64,000 bases of DNA from Nansenia antarctica (GCA_963989245.1 OZ022345.1:32256044-32320043); one strand, 5' to 3'. Counted from the stretch's first letter, positions 28,921-42,239 are shown. Numbers and translations are program-made. Notes: generated by a model not told the origin, from the sequence alone.

Positions 28921-31900
28921 CTACATAGACGCCGCAATGAAACTAAATGCAGAACTTATGAAAGGCTCAGTACTCCCTTTAAGCATTTGCCCTGACATCT
29001 CACAAATAAGCCTATTTGGGTTCCTAACACTCCTCCCACATCTCGTGACAACTGATGGAACTTGAGCACTCTGTGAACGTGTGCAAACTACCTGCTCCGG
29101 CTCAACCTCAACTAGAATTGGAAGGTCACCATGGGCATCACATCTAGCTTCAGGTGAGTGTACTGTGTCACATACTGTGTCAGGGGGATAATCAGTGTGG
29201 CAGTCAGGTACAGAGTCATCAGGAACACTATCCAGCAACTCATCTGGTCGGTCTTCCTTCGAGGCACTCGGCACGGGCATAGTCCCTCCGTTGACTTCTT
29301 CCTCATGGATTCTCTCTGCCCCCGCGTGCTCAGGCGACTCCAAGACCCAGTCCCTGGTGCGCAACCGAGAGGCCTCTTCAACATCAGAGGTGACAGAGCC
29401 CTGAACACTGGCACAGGAAGCTATAGACTGCGACTCCTCTAGGGATGCCGGGTTCCCATCTTGTTCCGGAACTGTCAAGAAGTCAACCGGAAGCAGCATG
29501 TTCCTGTGTACAACCTTCTCTCTATTCGTGACAACATCTCTGATCCTGTACACGTTGATGTCCGATCTCACAGACACCACATCGAAAGGAGTTGATTCCC
29601 ACCGGTCTGCGATCTTCCTCTTTCCTCTCTCACCTCGATTGGCAAGTAGCACTTTGTCACCAACACCCAACGGCAGTCCTCTGACCTTCCGGTTGTACAG
29701 TTTGGCGTGACGATCTTGTTCCCTGATGGCATTCCTTTGAGCGATCTGTGCTGCTTCAGAAAGATCTCTCCTCAGATGTTGCACAAACTCATGACGACTG
29801 ACAACGGCAGCATCCTCCAGCACATGATGAAACATGACATCCACGGGCAGCCGTGGGACCCGTCCGAACATCAGGTAGAATGGCGCGAAGCCCGTGGTCT
29901 CATGCACAGTGGAGTTGTAGCAGAAGGTCAGTGTCTGGAGCATCTGTGGCCACCTGGACTTGCTCAGTGGAGGGAGGGCCCTTATCATGCCCCCGAGGGT
30001 CCTGTTGAACCTCTCTGTGACGCCGTTGCCCATGGGGTGGTATGGAGTCGTATGGGACTTATGCACACCTGCCATCTCTAGTAGATCTTTTAGAAGCCGA
30101 CTCTCAAAGTTAGCTCCCTGATCCGAATGGATTCTTTTGGGAAACCCATATATGCAAAAAAACTTGTCCCATAGACAGCGGGCAACTTGTTTCGCAGTCT
30201 GGTTCCGACAGGGGAAGGCAAGAGCTACTTTAGAAAAATGGTCCGTAACAACAAGAACATCAATGGTCTTCTTGTCGCTCTGTTCTGCGGTCCAAAAATC
30301 GATGCACACTAAGTCCATAGGAGCTGAAGTGCGGATGCTCTCAAGAGGTGCTCGGGCGTGTGGTTCAGGAGTCTTCCCCAAAATACATCTCTGACAGTGC
30401 TTCACGTGATTCTCAACATCCCTCTGCATGCCTGTCCAGAAGAATCGTTCACTGGCCAGAGAGGATGATCTTGAGCGACCCTGGTGGCCAGCAGCATCGT
30501 GGACTCCATGCAAGACTTGTCGCTTCAGAGCTTCTGGAGTGACGAACTGAAAGATCCTCTTGTCCCTGATGCGGTCTCTCTTCACACGGTAGAGGAGTCC
30601 ACTACGCACTCTCAACTTCTTCCAGTGTTTCAACAGCCTGAGCACACAGCTAGACTCAGCTGTTCTCTCGTGTGCATTTGGTTTCCTATGTCGCTGCATA
30701 TAAAAGAGAACCCTGCTCACTACAGCATCTTGTTGCTGGAGATTGTGTAATTGACTCTGTGGGATGGCGATGGAAGGGTCTTCCTCGGGCAATTGCAAAT
30801 ACTCCGGATTAATGTAGGGCAGCTGAGAAACACCCCCAGTACGATGGACGTCCATGACAGCAGACACCTCCTCAGCACTAATGGCACCTCCAGAAGACTC
30901 AGGACTCAGGACCTCATCTGTGTCGACATCAGTGTGCTGGACACCTTGACAGTTGGTAGTCAGCCGGAAAGCGTCCTGCACCGTACCAGCCACTACTCCA
31001 TTCACCTGATCCAGCAAGGACAGGTAAGGCTCCCTCACCAGGCGATGGCTCACACAGGACTTAACAAATGGCTCACGGCTCAGCGCATCAGCGACTATGT
31101 TCCTAGGCCCTGGGATATAATTCAGATCGAAATCATATGCAGCAAGTTTGGCCACCCACCTCTGTTCGCATGCATCTAACTTGGGCTTCGTTAGGATGTA
31201 GGTCAAGGGGTTGTTATCCGACCACGCTGTGAAATGCACTCCCTTCAGCCAGTGGGAAAACTTCTCGCATACAGCCCACTTCAATGCCAGGAACTCAAGT
31301 CGGTGAGCTGGATAGTTCAACTGAGCATGTGACAGCGTCCTACTAGCGAAGGCAACTGGTCTTGCAACTTTATCACCAGGCTGGAGCTGAGAGATGACGG
31401 CGCCAATCCTATCGAATGAAGCATCCACTGCTAGGATAAATGGCTTTGCGAAATCAGGATGGGCCAGGGTTACAGAATGCAGGAGATCGCGCTTCAATGT
31501 CTCGAAAGCATCCCTACACTCGGGCGTCCAGTCAGCTGGTTTGAGCTTTACAAGATTGTGACATTTCTTCACTGGTTTTCTCCCTCTGCGTGCCTTTTCT
31601 CCAGCGTTCTGTCCAGAGAGAAGCTTGAATAGGGGTCTGGCCTTAGAGGAACAATCTTCAATGAAGTGCTGATAGTAAAGCATCATGCCCAAGAAGGACC
31701 TAATCTTCTTCTGTGAAGGAGACACCCCATCACTGTCCATCAGATCGGATACCTGTACTTGGCTAATGGCTTCAACCTTTCCAGGGTCCGTCTGCACTCC
31801 TGACTCATTGATGATATGGCCGAGAAACCGTACTGATTTCCGCAGAAGATAGCACTTCTTTGGAGCCAATTTGAGATTGTTGTACTTCAAACGAGAGAAA

Positions 31901-33134
31901 ACCATCTCTAGACGCTCGAGTGCCAGCTGTTCTGTAGGAGCGAAGACCATAACATCGTCTAGGTAGCACAATAGACTGGTGAAATTCTGATCCCCAAAGA
32001 TCGAGAGCATCATCCGCATGAATGTAGCCGGGCTGTTGGACAACCCTTGAGGCATCCGGTTATATTCATGCAGGCCAAAGGGAGAGGAGAACGCAGTGTA
32101 TTTCTTGTGTTCCTCATGTAAAGGCACGTTGTAGAAACCAGAGGTAAGGTCCATTGTGGAGAAGTAGGCATTACCACCTAGTGCAGCCAGCGCGTCAGCC
32201 TGATGAGGCAGCGGATGTGCGTCTTTCGTTGTCCTCGCATTAAGCCATCTGAAGTCCGTACAGATGCGCAATCCTCCATCCTTCTTCCACACAAGAACCA
32301 AGGGCGAGGCATATTCGCTGTTGGACTTACGAATTATGCCCTTCTCCTCCATGTCGTTGATGGCAGACCTCAGCTTCTCGTAGTGGTTCGGTGGCACTCT
32401 GCGGTAGGGCAGGCAAAATGGCCTCTCGTCCACCAGATGTATCTTGTGCACCAAGTCAGACGCCTCACCACAGTCCAACTTGTGGCGTGAAAAGATTGAC
32501 TCGTATTTCACGACAAGCTGACAAAGCTTCTCTCTCCACAGGTCAGAGACTTCACACGCGTCCAAGTCTAGGTCGCGTAGACCAAGTTCCTCCAGTGCCT
32601 TTCTGATGTCTTCTTTGGGCCTTGCTACAGACTCACCAGTCACGGATTGTGGGGAAGACTGAATGTGGTCGGGCGGGGACAGATCTTCAGCGGCAATGCA
32701 GGGGAACACGTCCGCCAATTTGGTGTTTCGCTTCAGCACTACCGGCTCACCGGTGGGATTCACAACCTTCATAGGCAGCCATCGGTCGCCCCACATCGGC
32801 GTAACAACTCTGCCAACCAGAACTTTATTCGGTCTGCATCTGGACTGAGTTGGTTCCACAACCACCGTACTGCCCTCTGATATAGGTGCCGACACAGGGA
32901 GTCTGCCCCATACAAGATGCTCACTATTTGGCTGTAGCACCACACACTGTTGTAGCTTCAGTGTGCCAACCTTCTCAGGCACTGTCTCACCCCTCCATCT
33001 CTCTGTATTGGAAAGGAGAGAGAAGAAGTGATGACAGTCCCCATCACTGCCACCACCATGTTCAGATATCAGCCGCCAATAGCTGTCAGTCTTCCTCATC
33101 AACTCTAGGATTTTCTTGATGGCATTACTGCCTA
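28921..33134 (-). CDS. Pol of element B: RT, RNase H, integrase (downstream of the nested insertion)
   Basis: About 1400 open residues running from the inserted element's edge to a stop at 28921. RT motifs: CTDFRWLNARTTKDAHPLP, MDLTSGFYNVPL and the catalytic CYLDDVMVF. RNase H begins FILAVDASFDRIGAV and continues to HFTAWSDNNPLTY. The integrase HHCC domain (HDAAGHQG...CQRC) is followed by the DDE core (CIDFW, HSDQGANFES, HPMGNGVTERFNRTL) and a long C-terminal extension rich in acidic and Ser residues. No internal stop is seen. The upstream protease part of the same frame lies on the other side of element C. Confidence 0.92.
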
Positions 33135-33138
33135 GTAT

Positions 33139-34058
33139 TGTTGGGAATTTGTATTAAAATAACTAGAAGTCATAAATCATGTACTATGTGCTCATTTAAA
33201 TAATATGTGAATGCGGTCAGTTGAGAACAATAGGAAGGTCACGCAAAGCCAAAAGAGAGGTTCTGTTTTTGAGCGACAAGAAGAAATACAAGCTCCTGAC
33301 TAAAAGAACGTTTTATGATTCAAACTGCCTGTAAATTACTTATTTTTACCTATGTGCTAACAACCATTTTACACCTGCTGTTATAATATTCTATTTTTCT
33401 GTACTTTCATAACTAATGATTAATGATAAGTCTATTCTTCTAACTTGTAAATTGAATCCTAATATTACTGTGTAACTTCAATAAGTTGTGTTTTCACAAG
33501 ACATTCTGATAAGGACACTGACACAATGCTCTGCTCATACAAAGTACGATATCACCATGGGAACGGGAGGCCAGCAGGACACACTGCTGATAACACACAG
33601 TACACTCTCGCGCACCCACACAGAGAGAAGTTGAAGGCCATGCTAACGAGCAGCTGCAACGGATTTTGTACGGACAATTGGAAAACTACTAGATAGGGGG
33701 GGGGGAGGCACCACCCAGCCCCAAATGTTAAATCAAATGTATAAAGGACTATGTACGGAGGGGAGAGGGACTCTGGTTTTAGTGGAGCCACTGCAGTTAA
33801 CTTGTTGACGGCTAGCTGAGATAGGCCTGCAGAGGTGAAACTAGAAAAGACTCTTTTCCATGGAAATGAACTATTATTGCTTGCTGATGTGCTTGAATAA
33901 ATATTATCTTAATGAACAGTTCAGTAGTGGTGCCTAATATTTGATTGGATCATATCATCTTAAGAAGTGATATCAAGAACGTCTCGTTGAGATTAAACGA
34001 ACTCGCTTGTAAGTGACGACTCAATTAAATCGACACTGGAGAAGTTGATCGCCTTACA
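33139..34058 (+). repeat. 5' LTR of element C
   Basis: 920 bp, TGTTGGG...CCTTACA. Contains a TATA box (TATAAAG, 33740-33746) and a poly(A) signal AATAAA (33896-33901), giving a retrovirus-like U3-R-U5 layout. A run of 10 G lies at about 33696-33705. Confidence 0.93.
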
Positions 34059-34062
34059 AAAT

Positions 34063-34080
34063 TGGTGACCCCGACGTGAT
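34063..34080 (+). other. Primer-binding site of element C, tRNA-Trp type
   Basis: TGGTGACCCCGACGTGAT begins four bases inside the LTR. It is complementary over 18 bases to the 3' end of tRNA-Trp plus CCA, a primer used by several retroviruses and some gypsy elements. Confidence 0.85.
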
Positions 34081-35430
34081 CTTCAACGGGATGCAAGGAG
34101 GAGTGGGCGAGGCTGGGTTCGGACTGAGCACTTCCACGGTACCAAGACAAAAGGGGTGAGCAGAGCCATTTAATGAAATCTGCTTAGGTAGACAATAGTG
34201 TTTTAGGTGGAAAGTGCTGGGCCTGAATCGTGTGTCAAACCCATTCTGATCTGTGTCTTTGAAGATCCGTCACAAAGTAAGGATAATCATTAATTAAATT
34301 GACATTCTATACATTATTGAACACCACTGTCTGATATTTAAGCACATCTTGTATTAACGTGTAATAGACCCGCCGAGGTCTAAAGAAGGGACAGTAGCTA
34401 AGTCCTGGATAAAAAGGGGTAACCAGTCCCCAGGATAGCCCCGCCGAGGTCTAAGGTAAGGAAAGACACGACAGTCCTGGATATTAAGAGGTAACCAGCC
34501 CCCAGGATAGACCCGACGAGGTCTAAAGAAAGGACGGTGTCCCGAAGGTTGAAATACCTTGCAAACCAAGTGAGAAGTGAGGTCATTGCGAGTAGGGTAG
34601 CGTCTACGGCAGGACTGCAGTCCGGTAGAGGTCCTAGTATTAGCGTTCCTCCTCTCACAGCGGGCGCTAAAACAATTGTGACGTTAGGATTATAAGGTTC
34701 TATCATCGTTTTAGTCAAAATTGAGTTTTTTGCATAATCTGATCCATTAAGTGGTTTATTAATGTGTGGTGTTATTTTTAAAATGTTGACATTTTGAGTG
34801 GGTAATTCATAAAATACAAGGGTTCCATCTCACGGAACATAGTGGAATGTAAAAACTCTGACGCTCAGTGTCTCTGAACTACCCTAAACGGAGATAGAAC
34901 CTTATAATTCTAAACTCATGCAAAGGTGTTACGTAATATTGTATGTAAATCATAGTTGGAATTGTTATTATTATTGTAATTATTACTATTAAAAGGGATA
35001 GTTGAGTGAGGCGCCCTGGAGCAACTGGGGGGTGTTCCATCGGCGTCGCTGGGGGAGAGTCCGGGTTTGGTCTGACGGGTCTCGCGAGAGTTCCTAAAAA
35101 TATCCAGGCATATTCTGGGTCTCGCGGGAGTTGTCGGAGGTGGGCCGGGTTTTTTCCTTTGGCGGCGTTGATGGGGTGCTCCCCTGGTGCTGAGTGCTCC
35201 CTGGCTTGATATCGCTCAAATATCACTTGCAAACGTTGTAAAATAATGTTATGCCTCGATTGAGGAGAAAAAGAAAAAGAAAAAAAGTGTTGTGGAGCGA
35301 GTGTGTCACACCATTTGAGCGCGGACAAGAGAAGGAGAAGTGGCTCCGCTAGAAGGAGTGTCTCTATTGACGCACGGTGATCGCCGTATGTAATAGTAGT
35401 ATTTTGGGGGCAATAATAAGATTGGTGGAC
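34081..35430 (+). other. Leader region of element C with tandem repeats
   Basis: Non-coding leader. Positions 34366-34535 contain two and a half copies of a ~75-bp unit starting GACCCGCCGAGGTCTAAAG and containing GTCCTGGATA...GGTAACCAG. An inverted pair (ATAAGGTTCTAT at about 34694 and GATAGAACCTTAT at about 34893) could form a long-range hairpin. Such leaders often carry packaging signals; that role is inferred. No Gag is recognised. Confidence 0.55.
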
Positions 35431-35930
35431 CCCTTATGGTTTGGAGATGGTTAAGAATTTCATCTCAGACTGTGATGTGTGTAACAAACACAACCCGTTA
35501 AAACAGTACTTAAATGTACACATATCCGATGCCTCCCTGTCCATTCCAAGTGATTATTGACTTCACGGACATGGGAGTGATTGATAGATTTTCAAGGTGG
35601 CCTGAAGCATATCCGTGTAAACGGGAGGATGCTGCAGTCTGTAATAAAGTGCCTCTTAAAGGAATTCATAACACGGTTTAGTTTCCCTAATCTATTAAAA
35701 GAAAGCTTGCCGACATGATACAGAGACAGAGGGAGGTGGCTTCGACCTCCTCTCCATGAAAATGAATATGTCAAAACTCTAACTAATCTCAATCGAGTTT
35801 TCTCTTCACAGGAACTGAATGCTGCGGAGAGAGCAGACAACGGCGCAAAACAGACTCCTATTTTAGACCCAGGCGACGTGGTGGACAACGCAGGGGTGAA
35901 AGTGGTTTGAGTTTCTTACAGGAACTATAG
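35431..35930 (+). pseudogene. Decayed retroviral integrase remnant in element C
   Basis: Short plus-strand stretches in shifting frames resemble the second half of an integrase zinc domain (CDVCNKHNP) and the start of a core followed by DRFSRWPEAYPC. A later stretch (DPGDVV) resembles the C-terminal domain. Stops and frameshifts interrupt every frame. The complementary first half of the zinc domain appears 7 kb away (about 42600-42730), so the interior has been expanded or rearranged. Confidence 0.6.
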
Positions 35931-36549
35931 GCTACTACCCCAACCTTCATCGTTTCATATTGTTCTCCTCCGGCCCCCAGCTTCATGCATCCCTGAACAC
36001 ACACATCGTGGTGTTGGTGTCGAAATTAGAAACACTTTAGGGCTGCCAAGTTTCACCAAGAGTTTGGAGTGAGAGTTTTTGGTGGTGGAGCGACCCACAC
36101 AATTATTTGTGCTAGTTTCCTGCAATTTTAAACCAGCACAAGAAATGAAAATAATTGGAACATTTGATAAAACAAGAGAAATTCAGATAATATATCTTAA
36201 ATACAGTAGCCTACAGAGTCTAAAACAAAATTGGGCCTCATCAAGTGAACTCAACCCCTTGGTCAGCAGCAGAAAGACCCTTGGTCATCATCTTATATAC
36301 AGTCAGTGCATTGCTCATAGATGGCTATCATGTTATACAGTACATACCAGGGTTTTTCCTGGGTCAGAATCAAGCCTTGGAGGTTGATGTTGTGCGCGCG
36401 CAGTGCGCCCAATTTTTCTTTGAGGGACCCCCAATTGTTGTATTTGTATTGTAAATTGTAATTATTAATAATAATAATAATAATAATAATACGATGCGAT
36501 TTGAAAGTACCAGTAGGCTACCAGATACGTATGCACATAGTTTTGCTAC

Positions 36550-36652
36550 CAGGGTTGCCAGATGGAATTGACAATTTCCAGCCCAACCAGTCTAAAAGCT
36601 GTCGAATCCACCCGTCCAGTGTGACCAAAAGTAGCCCAATCTGGCAACACAG
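36550..36652. mobile_element. CAGGGTTGCCAGATG MITE (copy 2), inside element C
   Basis: 103 bp, CAGGGTTGCCAGATGGAATT ... AATCTGGCAACACAG. It is the more diverged copy of this MITE family. Confidence 0.7.
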
Positions 36653-36656
36653 CTTG

Positions 36657-37339
36657 CTTATGGAAGCATATAGTGGACTAAATTCAAATGTTAATGCAAT
36701 TTGAGATTGCATTTGCATGTTCCACTTTTGCATGCATTCTTTCAGACAATATTCAAATTAAAATGCAATTCTAATGAGCGTATGTGTTTCCTAGAACATA
36801 TAAATGCAATTGCTAATCACATTATTGCATTACAATTTGAATATTGACTCAAATAACGCAGGCAAAAGTGGCAAATGAATATGCTATTTTGGGATTGCAT
36901 AGTCATTTTCACATTAGAATGAAAATTTGAATTTTGTCAGCTACAAAGCGGATGTGTTTACTAGAACATGTAAATGTAATTGCGTATCACATTATTGCAT
37001 TACAATTTGAATATTGACTCAAATAACGCAGGCAAAAGTGGCAAATGAATATACTACTTTGGGATTGCATAGTAATTTCACATTAGAATGAACTTTTGAA
37101 TTTTGTCAGCTACAAAGCAGTGCATGACTTTGAAAATTAAATGTCAAATGGCTTTGCATTATCATTTTAATATTGACAGCGAATGTGCACATCAGGTACA
37201 TGAAAATGAAAATGCAAATCATTAGAATTGCATTTGAATTTGAATATTGTCTGAAAGAATGCATGCAAAAGTGGAACATGCAAATGCAATCTCAAATTGT
37301 ATTAACATTTGAATATAGTCCACTATATGCTTCCATACG
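36657..37339. mobile_element. Long-TIR, AT-rich MITE inside element C
   Basis: The ends are inverted repeats of about 110 bp (ATGGAAGCATATAGTGGACT at the left, AGTCCACTATATGCTTCCAT at the right). The middle contains a direct duplication of about 175 bp (about 36777-36955 and 36957-37130: ACATTATTGCATTACAATTT...GGCAAAAGTGGCAAATG). Non-coding. Confidence 0.8.
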
Positions 37340-37794
37340 GCGCGACTGTAATCCCGGTCGGACTGTCTCAGTGCCCAGTGCTGCCCACCCAACCACGTCG
37401 CGTCGGGTCTACTGTAAAGCGGGTTAAGTTAACATGTCCTTTTCAAAGGTATTAAAATAGACGCAAGGAAACATAACGTCAGCCATGTGTTTCCTTGTTG
37501 GAAATTATGGATCGTGAATCGTGATTGCTTCTGCACTCTGCAGCAATCGGATTTTGATTGACAGGCAGCTGCATCTCTTCCCCCAACGGCGTTCCGGCAC
37601 AGAAAGTCTTGCCGGAACGCAGCACCGGACCGTTCCGGCCCACTTTCACCTATGTGGACAAGACCGTGGGAGGTATATTGACCACCTCACACGCTGTCAC
37701 AGTCGAAGGTAAACCGGGTACAGAATGGCCTCTCCTGTCACACTGTACCAAAGCAGACCCACCACATGTATAACATTTTCAAATTCCTGGCGAC

Positions 37795-39590
37795 TCTGTC
37801 AGCATGCACTTAGCCTCAAATAATGTGGAAAGTAACACAACAAGTGTATTAATCCATGATATTAGCGATCACCTGCCTGTCTTTTCATTTTATGAATGTA
37901 ATTATAGAAAGAAGAGGGAGGAAATAACATACAAGAGAATAAGAATTGAGGAATCCATATCTGCTTTTAGAAATGAGTTATTAAAATGGAATTAGAAGAG
38001 TATATATGAAGAATCAGATGTGGACAAAGCGTATGGGTTATTCCTAGAAACATTTAAAGTTCTATATGAAAAAAAAAAAAAACGGCCCATGCACTAAAAC
38101 AACGTGGCAGGGGTTAAATATAAGAAATACAAAAAACAAACGAATTAGTATTATGAGAATATGTAAGAAAGATTATTATACCAGATTATTAGATGAGAAT
38201 AAAAAATAATGTTAAATAAACAAAGTAGAACATTTTACAGACAATGACGGGAAAATTAGCCTTATAAATTAGGTGGTGGATGGATTTAAGAAAAAAAAAA
38301 AACATATATATATACAGTATATATAAGTATATATATGTTGTTGATATGGGGCCAAAACTAGTTAAAGAAATAAACGGCACTGGAAAGAGATTTGCTGAGG
38401 AGGACTGTGGAGAGAGAATCACTGACTCAATATCGATGGGAACTATAGGAAAAAATAAAAATATTTTACTGATATACTGATATGGTAAACAAATGTATGA
38501 ACAAAACTTCAACAGATAAACACCTCTTCACCAATTACAGACCGGTATCCTTATTATAACAGTTAGAGTTAGGGTTAGGGTTAGAGAAACTATATGATGA
38601 AAGACTGGCCAATTTCATTGAAAAACATCAACTACTAATGGATAGTCAGTATGGTTTTAGAACAGCTAGATCTACTGCCATGGCATTAATGGAGCTAGTA
38701 GAAGCAAATAACAACTTGTACAGAGAGAAAGAAATATGCATTGGGCATATTCATTGACCTTAAAAAAGCATTCGACACAATAGATCATGAGATTCTACTT
38801 AAAAAAAAAAAAAAAAAAAAATGGACAGGTATGGTGTCAGAGGGGTCGCACTTGAATGGCTTAAAAGCTATATTAGTAATAGACAGCAATTTGTTCAAAT
38901 AGGCCAGAACAAATCAAGGTGCTTAAATATTACCTGTGGTGTCCCACAGGGGTCGAATAGGTTGTCTTGGCAGATGACAGAAATATGTTATGTTATGGGG
39001 AAGATCTGCAGCAGCTTTTAAAGGTGGCAAAGAAGGAATTGTACAAATTAAAATGCTGGGTTGAGACAAACAAGCTATCATTAAATCTGAATAAAACCAA
39101 ATTCATGCTATTTGGAAATTGCAATATAAATACAGAACTCCATCTGGAAATTGAAAATGTCTAAATCAATAGAGTATATGAAATCAAGTTTTTGGGTGTC
39201 TTAAATAGACCACAAACTCTGCTGGAAACAAAGTGAAAATATCTGTGCACAAAGATTGCGAAAAGTTTGGGAGTTCTGGGTAAAATTAAATACATCTTAA
39301 ATCAGAAATCACTATACACTCTATATTGTATACTCATTGTACCCTATCTGTCATATTGTGTTGAAGTTTGGGGAAATACAAACCAACCTAGAAAAGATAT
39401 GCACATTGCAAAAAAGAGCTATAAGAATTGTACTTCATGCTGGGTATAGAGGTCATACCAATTATTAATAAAATAAAATAAAAGTCAAACTCTGAAATGT
39501 TGAGAATTGGTTAAATTCAGAGCTGCACGATTCATGTTTAAAGTAACACAAAATAAGGTCCCTGGCAACTTACAAAAATTGTTTTGTTCA
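37795..39590 (+). pseudogene. LINE fragment (endonuclease end to RT), degraded, inside element C
   Basis: Pieces in several frames: ISDHLPVFSFY (end of an APE domain); NYRPVSL near 38530; LYDERLANFIEKH and SQYGFR near 38590-38660; YGVRGVALEWLKSYISNRQQ with ITCGVPQG (38827-38955); and KLSLNLNKTKFMLFG with VPYLSYCVEVWGN (39080-39380). The catalytic YxDD region is deleted between GVPQG and LADD-like sequence. Frameshifts, A-runs and a short telomere-like repeat (38562-38584) break it. Confidence 0.75.
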
Positions 39591-39879
39591 TGAGCAGAGA
39601 TGGGGGTTGTAGTCTAGGAGGGAAATTGAATGTAGAACAGCCTGTTGTCCGTGCAGCGCTCAGGGGCAGGTGCATCTCAGTTTGTGGGGTGGCCATTTTG
39701 AATGGCCTTGATGTAACAATGAAAACAAGTAATACTATTGAGTGGTTTGGAGGGATATAGGTTGGAGGAGCTTGAGAATGACGTGAACTGGTATTTTTGT
39801 GGATATTTGGTTCCTGGTTCGCTATAGTGGATAGCCATATTATTATTGATATTGATAGACAATCTATTGCGTAATGGTA
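39591..39879. other. Spacer between two LINE fragments, nothing recognised
   Basis: No coding or repeat signal that I can support. It includes the motif GAGATGGGGGTTGTAGTC, reminiscent of repeat ends. Confidence 0.3.
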
Positions 39880-42100
39880 TGATATTGTGGGGAAGGGGCA
39901 GGATCAGGTGGGTTTTGTTTCTTTGTGTCTTTTCTCGAACAGGGCCATTGCCGACTGTTGCTTCCCTGTCGAGGAAGATATATTTTATTTCAATTTATAT
40001 CTTAATTTATTTGTATTTGTATTTATTTTTTGGGGTTTGTTTTTGTTGTTTTTTGTTGTTGAAGATTTGTGTGTTTTTGTGGTTGAAATGTTCGAGATAA
40101 ATGGAGAAGCAAATCAAATCAAATTAAAATGTTTGGTACAACTGGGTTATAGCCACAATTATTTATACAATTAATTAATTAATTATTAAATTAACTGGGT
40201 TAACTACACAATATCCACCATTTCTAATGTGACATGTTTAGTCTGCTTGAAACCACCTAGAGAGAGTACACTGTTTCCCTCCCCCTACAAGCCTGATGAT
40301 TGTTCAAATTCTCCAGTAGAGATGGGACGAGGGGGAGAACATGCTGCCCCGGTATGAATAGAACTAAAGGCCCCATGATATATGAGGGACATCACCCTTT
40401 ACACTTAGAAAAAGCCTACGACTGCCTTCACAGGACGGGAAAGGGGGGCGACGTGGGACGCCTTAATGCTACGCACTTCTGCAATATGTTCATGAGTGCA
40501 TGGTCAAGACAGGGAAACATTTGTGAACAGGACTTTACTTGCGCATGTTGGCGGGGGGGGGTTCAAGGATACCAAACAAGGGCTGTGTTTATGCCTCTGT
40601 TTTTATACTTGTTAATCATCTTATTTTTTGTGATTTTTTTAGTCCTTTTGGTGTGCTGCACATTTTCATTTCCTTTTCGGCGGTGTTCCATGGGTAGGCT
40701 CCTTTAAATGTTATACATCTTTGTTTTGCATTTGTTTTAATCTTTGTTTTCATAAATATACATATTCCTCTGAGTTCGTAATTAGTCTGTCTAACTTGGA
40801 ACAGTCTCTGGATAAAGTCTGGAAGCATCTTATATATATTTTTTTTTACTTTGTAGAATTACGTGTGCCATTTTGAAGTCCACCAATTCTTTAAATTTGA
40901 GATCATAGGGGTTTATGAATAATTTGTTAGTTGGGTCTTGATAGGCAGCTCTGTTTATTTACGGTAATAGCATTCTACTTACTATTTTACTCCCAATTTC
41001 ATTGGTAAAAATGTTATCTATTAAAGTAGCACTGTTACTTGTTATTCTAGTCGGTTTTAAGATTGTAGGAAATAGACTGTACATTGTGTCCATGAAGTCT
41101 GTAACATTTTTTTTGGGGTTCATTTGGGTTCAACAAATCTATATTTAAGTCCCCACATACAAAGACCGTCTTTCTGTCATTTAGTTTATCATACATATCA
41201 ACCATCATATCTTTGAATGTGTCAAGACAGGATCCTGGAGTTCTATATACAAAGTGTATTATTATGGTCTTAGAGTTCTCCTTATTTTATTTCTACAGTG
41301 ACACAATCCATAATGTTTTCTATTGTTATTGCCATTTTTTTTTTTTTACTATTTTACAGTCACAGTCATTATTTACATACAAGGCAACTCCTACTCCTTT
41401 CTTGTTTGTTCTGTTGGAGGTAAATAGTTCATAGTCCTCATGTTCCACATCGGCTTCTTTTTCTTTACTGAGCCATGTCTCCGATACAGCAATGATGCTG
41501 AACTTGGTGAACTGTCTCAAATAGTCCTTAGTTTTCTTAAAGTTTCTATAAAGACTTCTACTGTTGAAGTGTATTGTTGATAAAATACCATCCAATATTA
41601 TATCACTTTTGAATTGTTCCTCTGTGTAATACTCAAAGTTGCAGACGGTTATTATTGCTGTAGAAGTGGTTCGATGTTATTATTGTTGTAGAAGTGGTCG
41701 ATGTTGTTCTTAATGTCATACATTTTGTCCTCTGTAAAATCAAAGGTTTTCAAAGTTCAACTCTTCATAGTTTTTAGGTGCAGCTGGATTATAATTCACA
41801 CAGTCCAGTGATCCCATTTCTCCAAACTCATCATCATTTATATCGTTTAGTGGAAATTAATAACCCTTGTCCATTCCCATTTTGACAGTCATTGTCTGTT
41901 CAAGTATTTCCACTCAGATTTGAGTCATTTGTCTGTTCAGGTATTTCACAGTCATTATTTGTTCTCTCACCATAATCCCTTTGGAGGTTTCAGGAGATCC
42001 ATTGGGCCTAATCATCACTTTACAGTTTCTTGTCCAAAATGCCTTGCAATTTGTTTTGCTTCCTTAGAATGCGTGCCTGCCAGGCAATTTCAGTAAACCT
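39880..42100 (-). pseudogene. Internally deleted LINE fragment, minus strand, inside element C
   Basis: On the minus strand, an endonuclease start (IHFNSRSLYRNF, AVSETWLSKEKE, GVALYVNND) at 41326-41595 is followed by a GDLNIDLLN-like stretch near 41150. The sequence then jumps to the ORF C-terminus (LPDFIQRLFQVRQTNYELRG, 40616-40830) and an A/T-rich 3' UTR to about 39880. The whole reverse transcriptase is missing. It belongs to the same LINE family as 37795-39590 but in opposite orientation. Confidence 0.7.
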
Positions 42101-42239
42101 GTAGCAGACATGTTTGGAAAGGTGGGGGCTCACCCCATAGATATCTGCCTTTAGATTGGAGGCACCGCTGAAGGGACACTCGAAAGCCGACACAGACGAA
42201 GAAAAAGGAAATTATGCTGCAGATGCAGCCACTAAATCA

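Noticed and set aside
29158..32490. Several plus-strand open frames of 70-142 codons
   Set aside because: They are shadows opposite the pol frame of element B, which carries RT, RNase H and integrase motifs.
37795..42100. A single LINE inverted by twin priming
   Set aside because: In twin priming the inverted 5' part lies upstream of the 3' part. Here the order is reversed, and both pieces contain an overlapping C-terminal motif.
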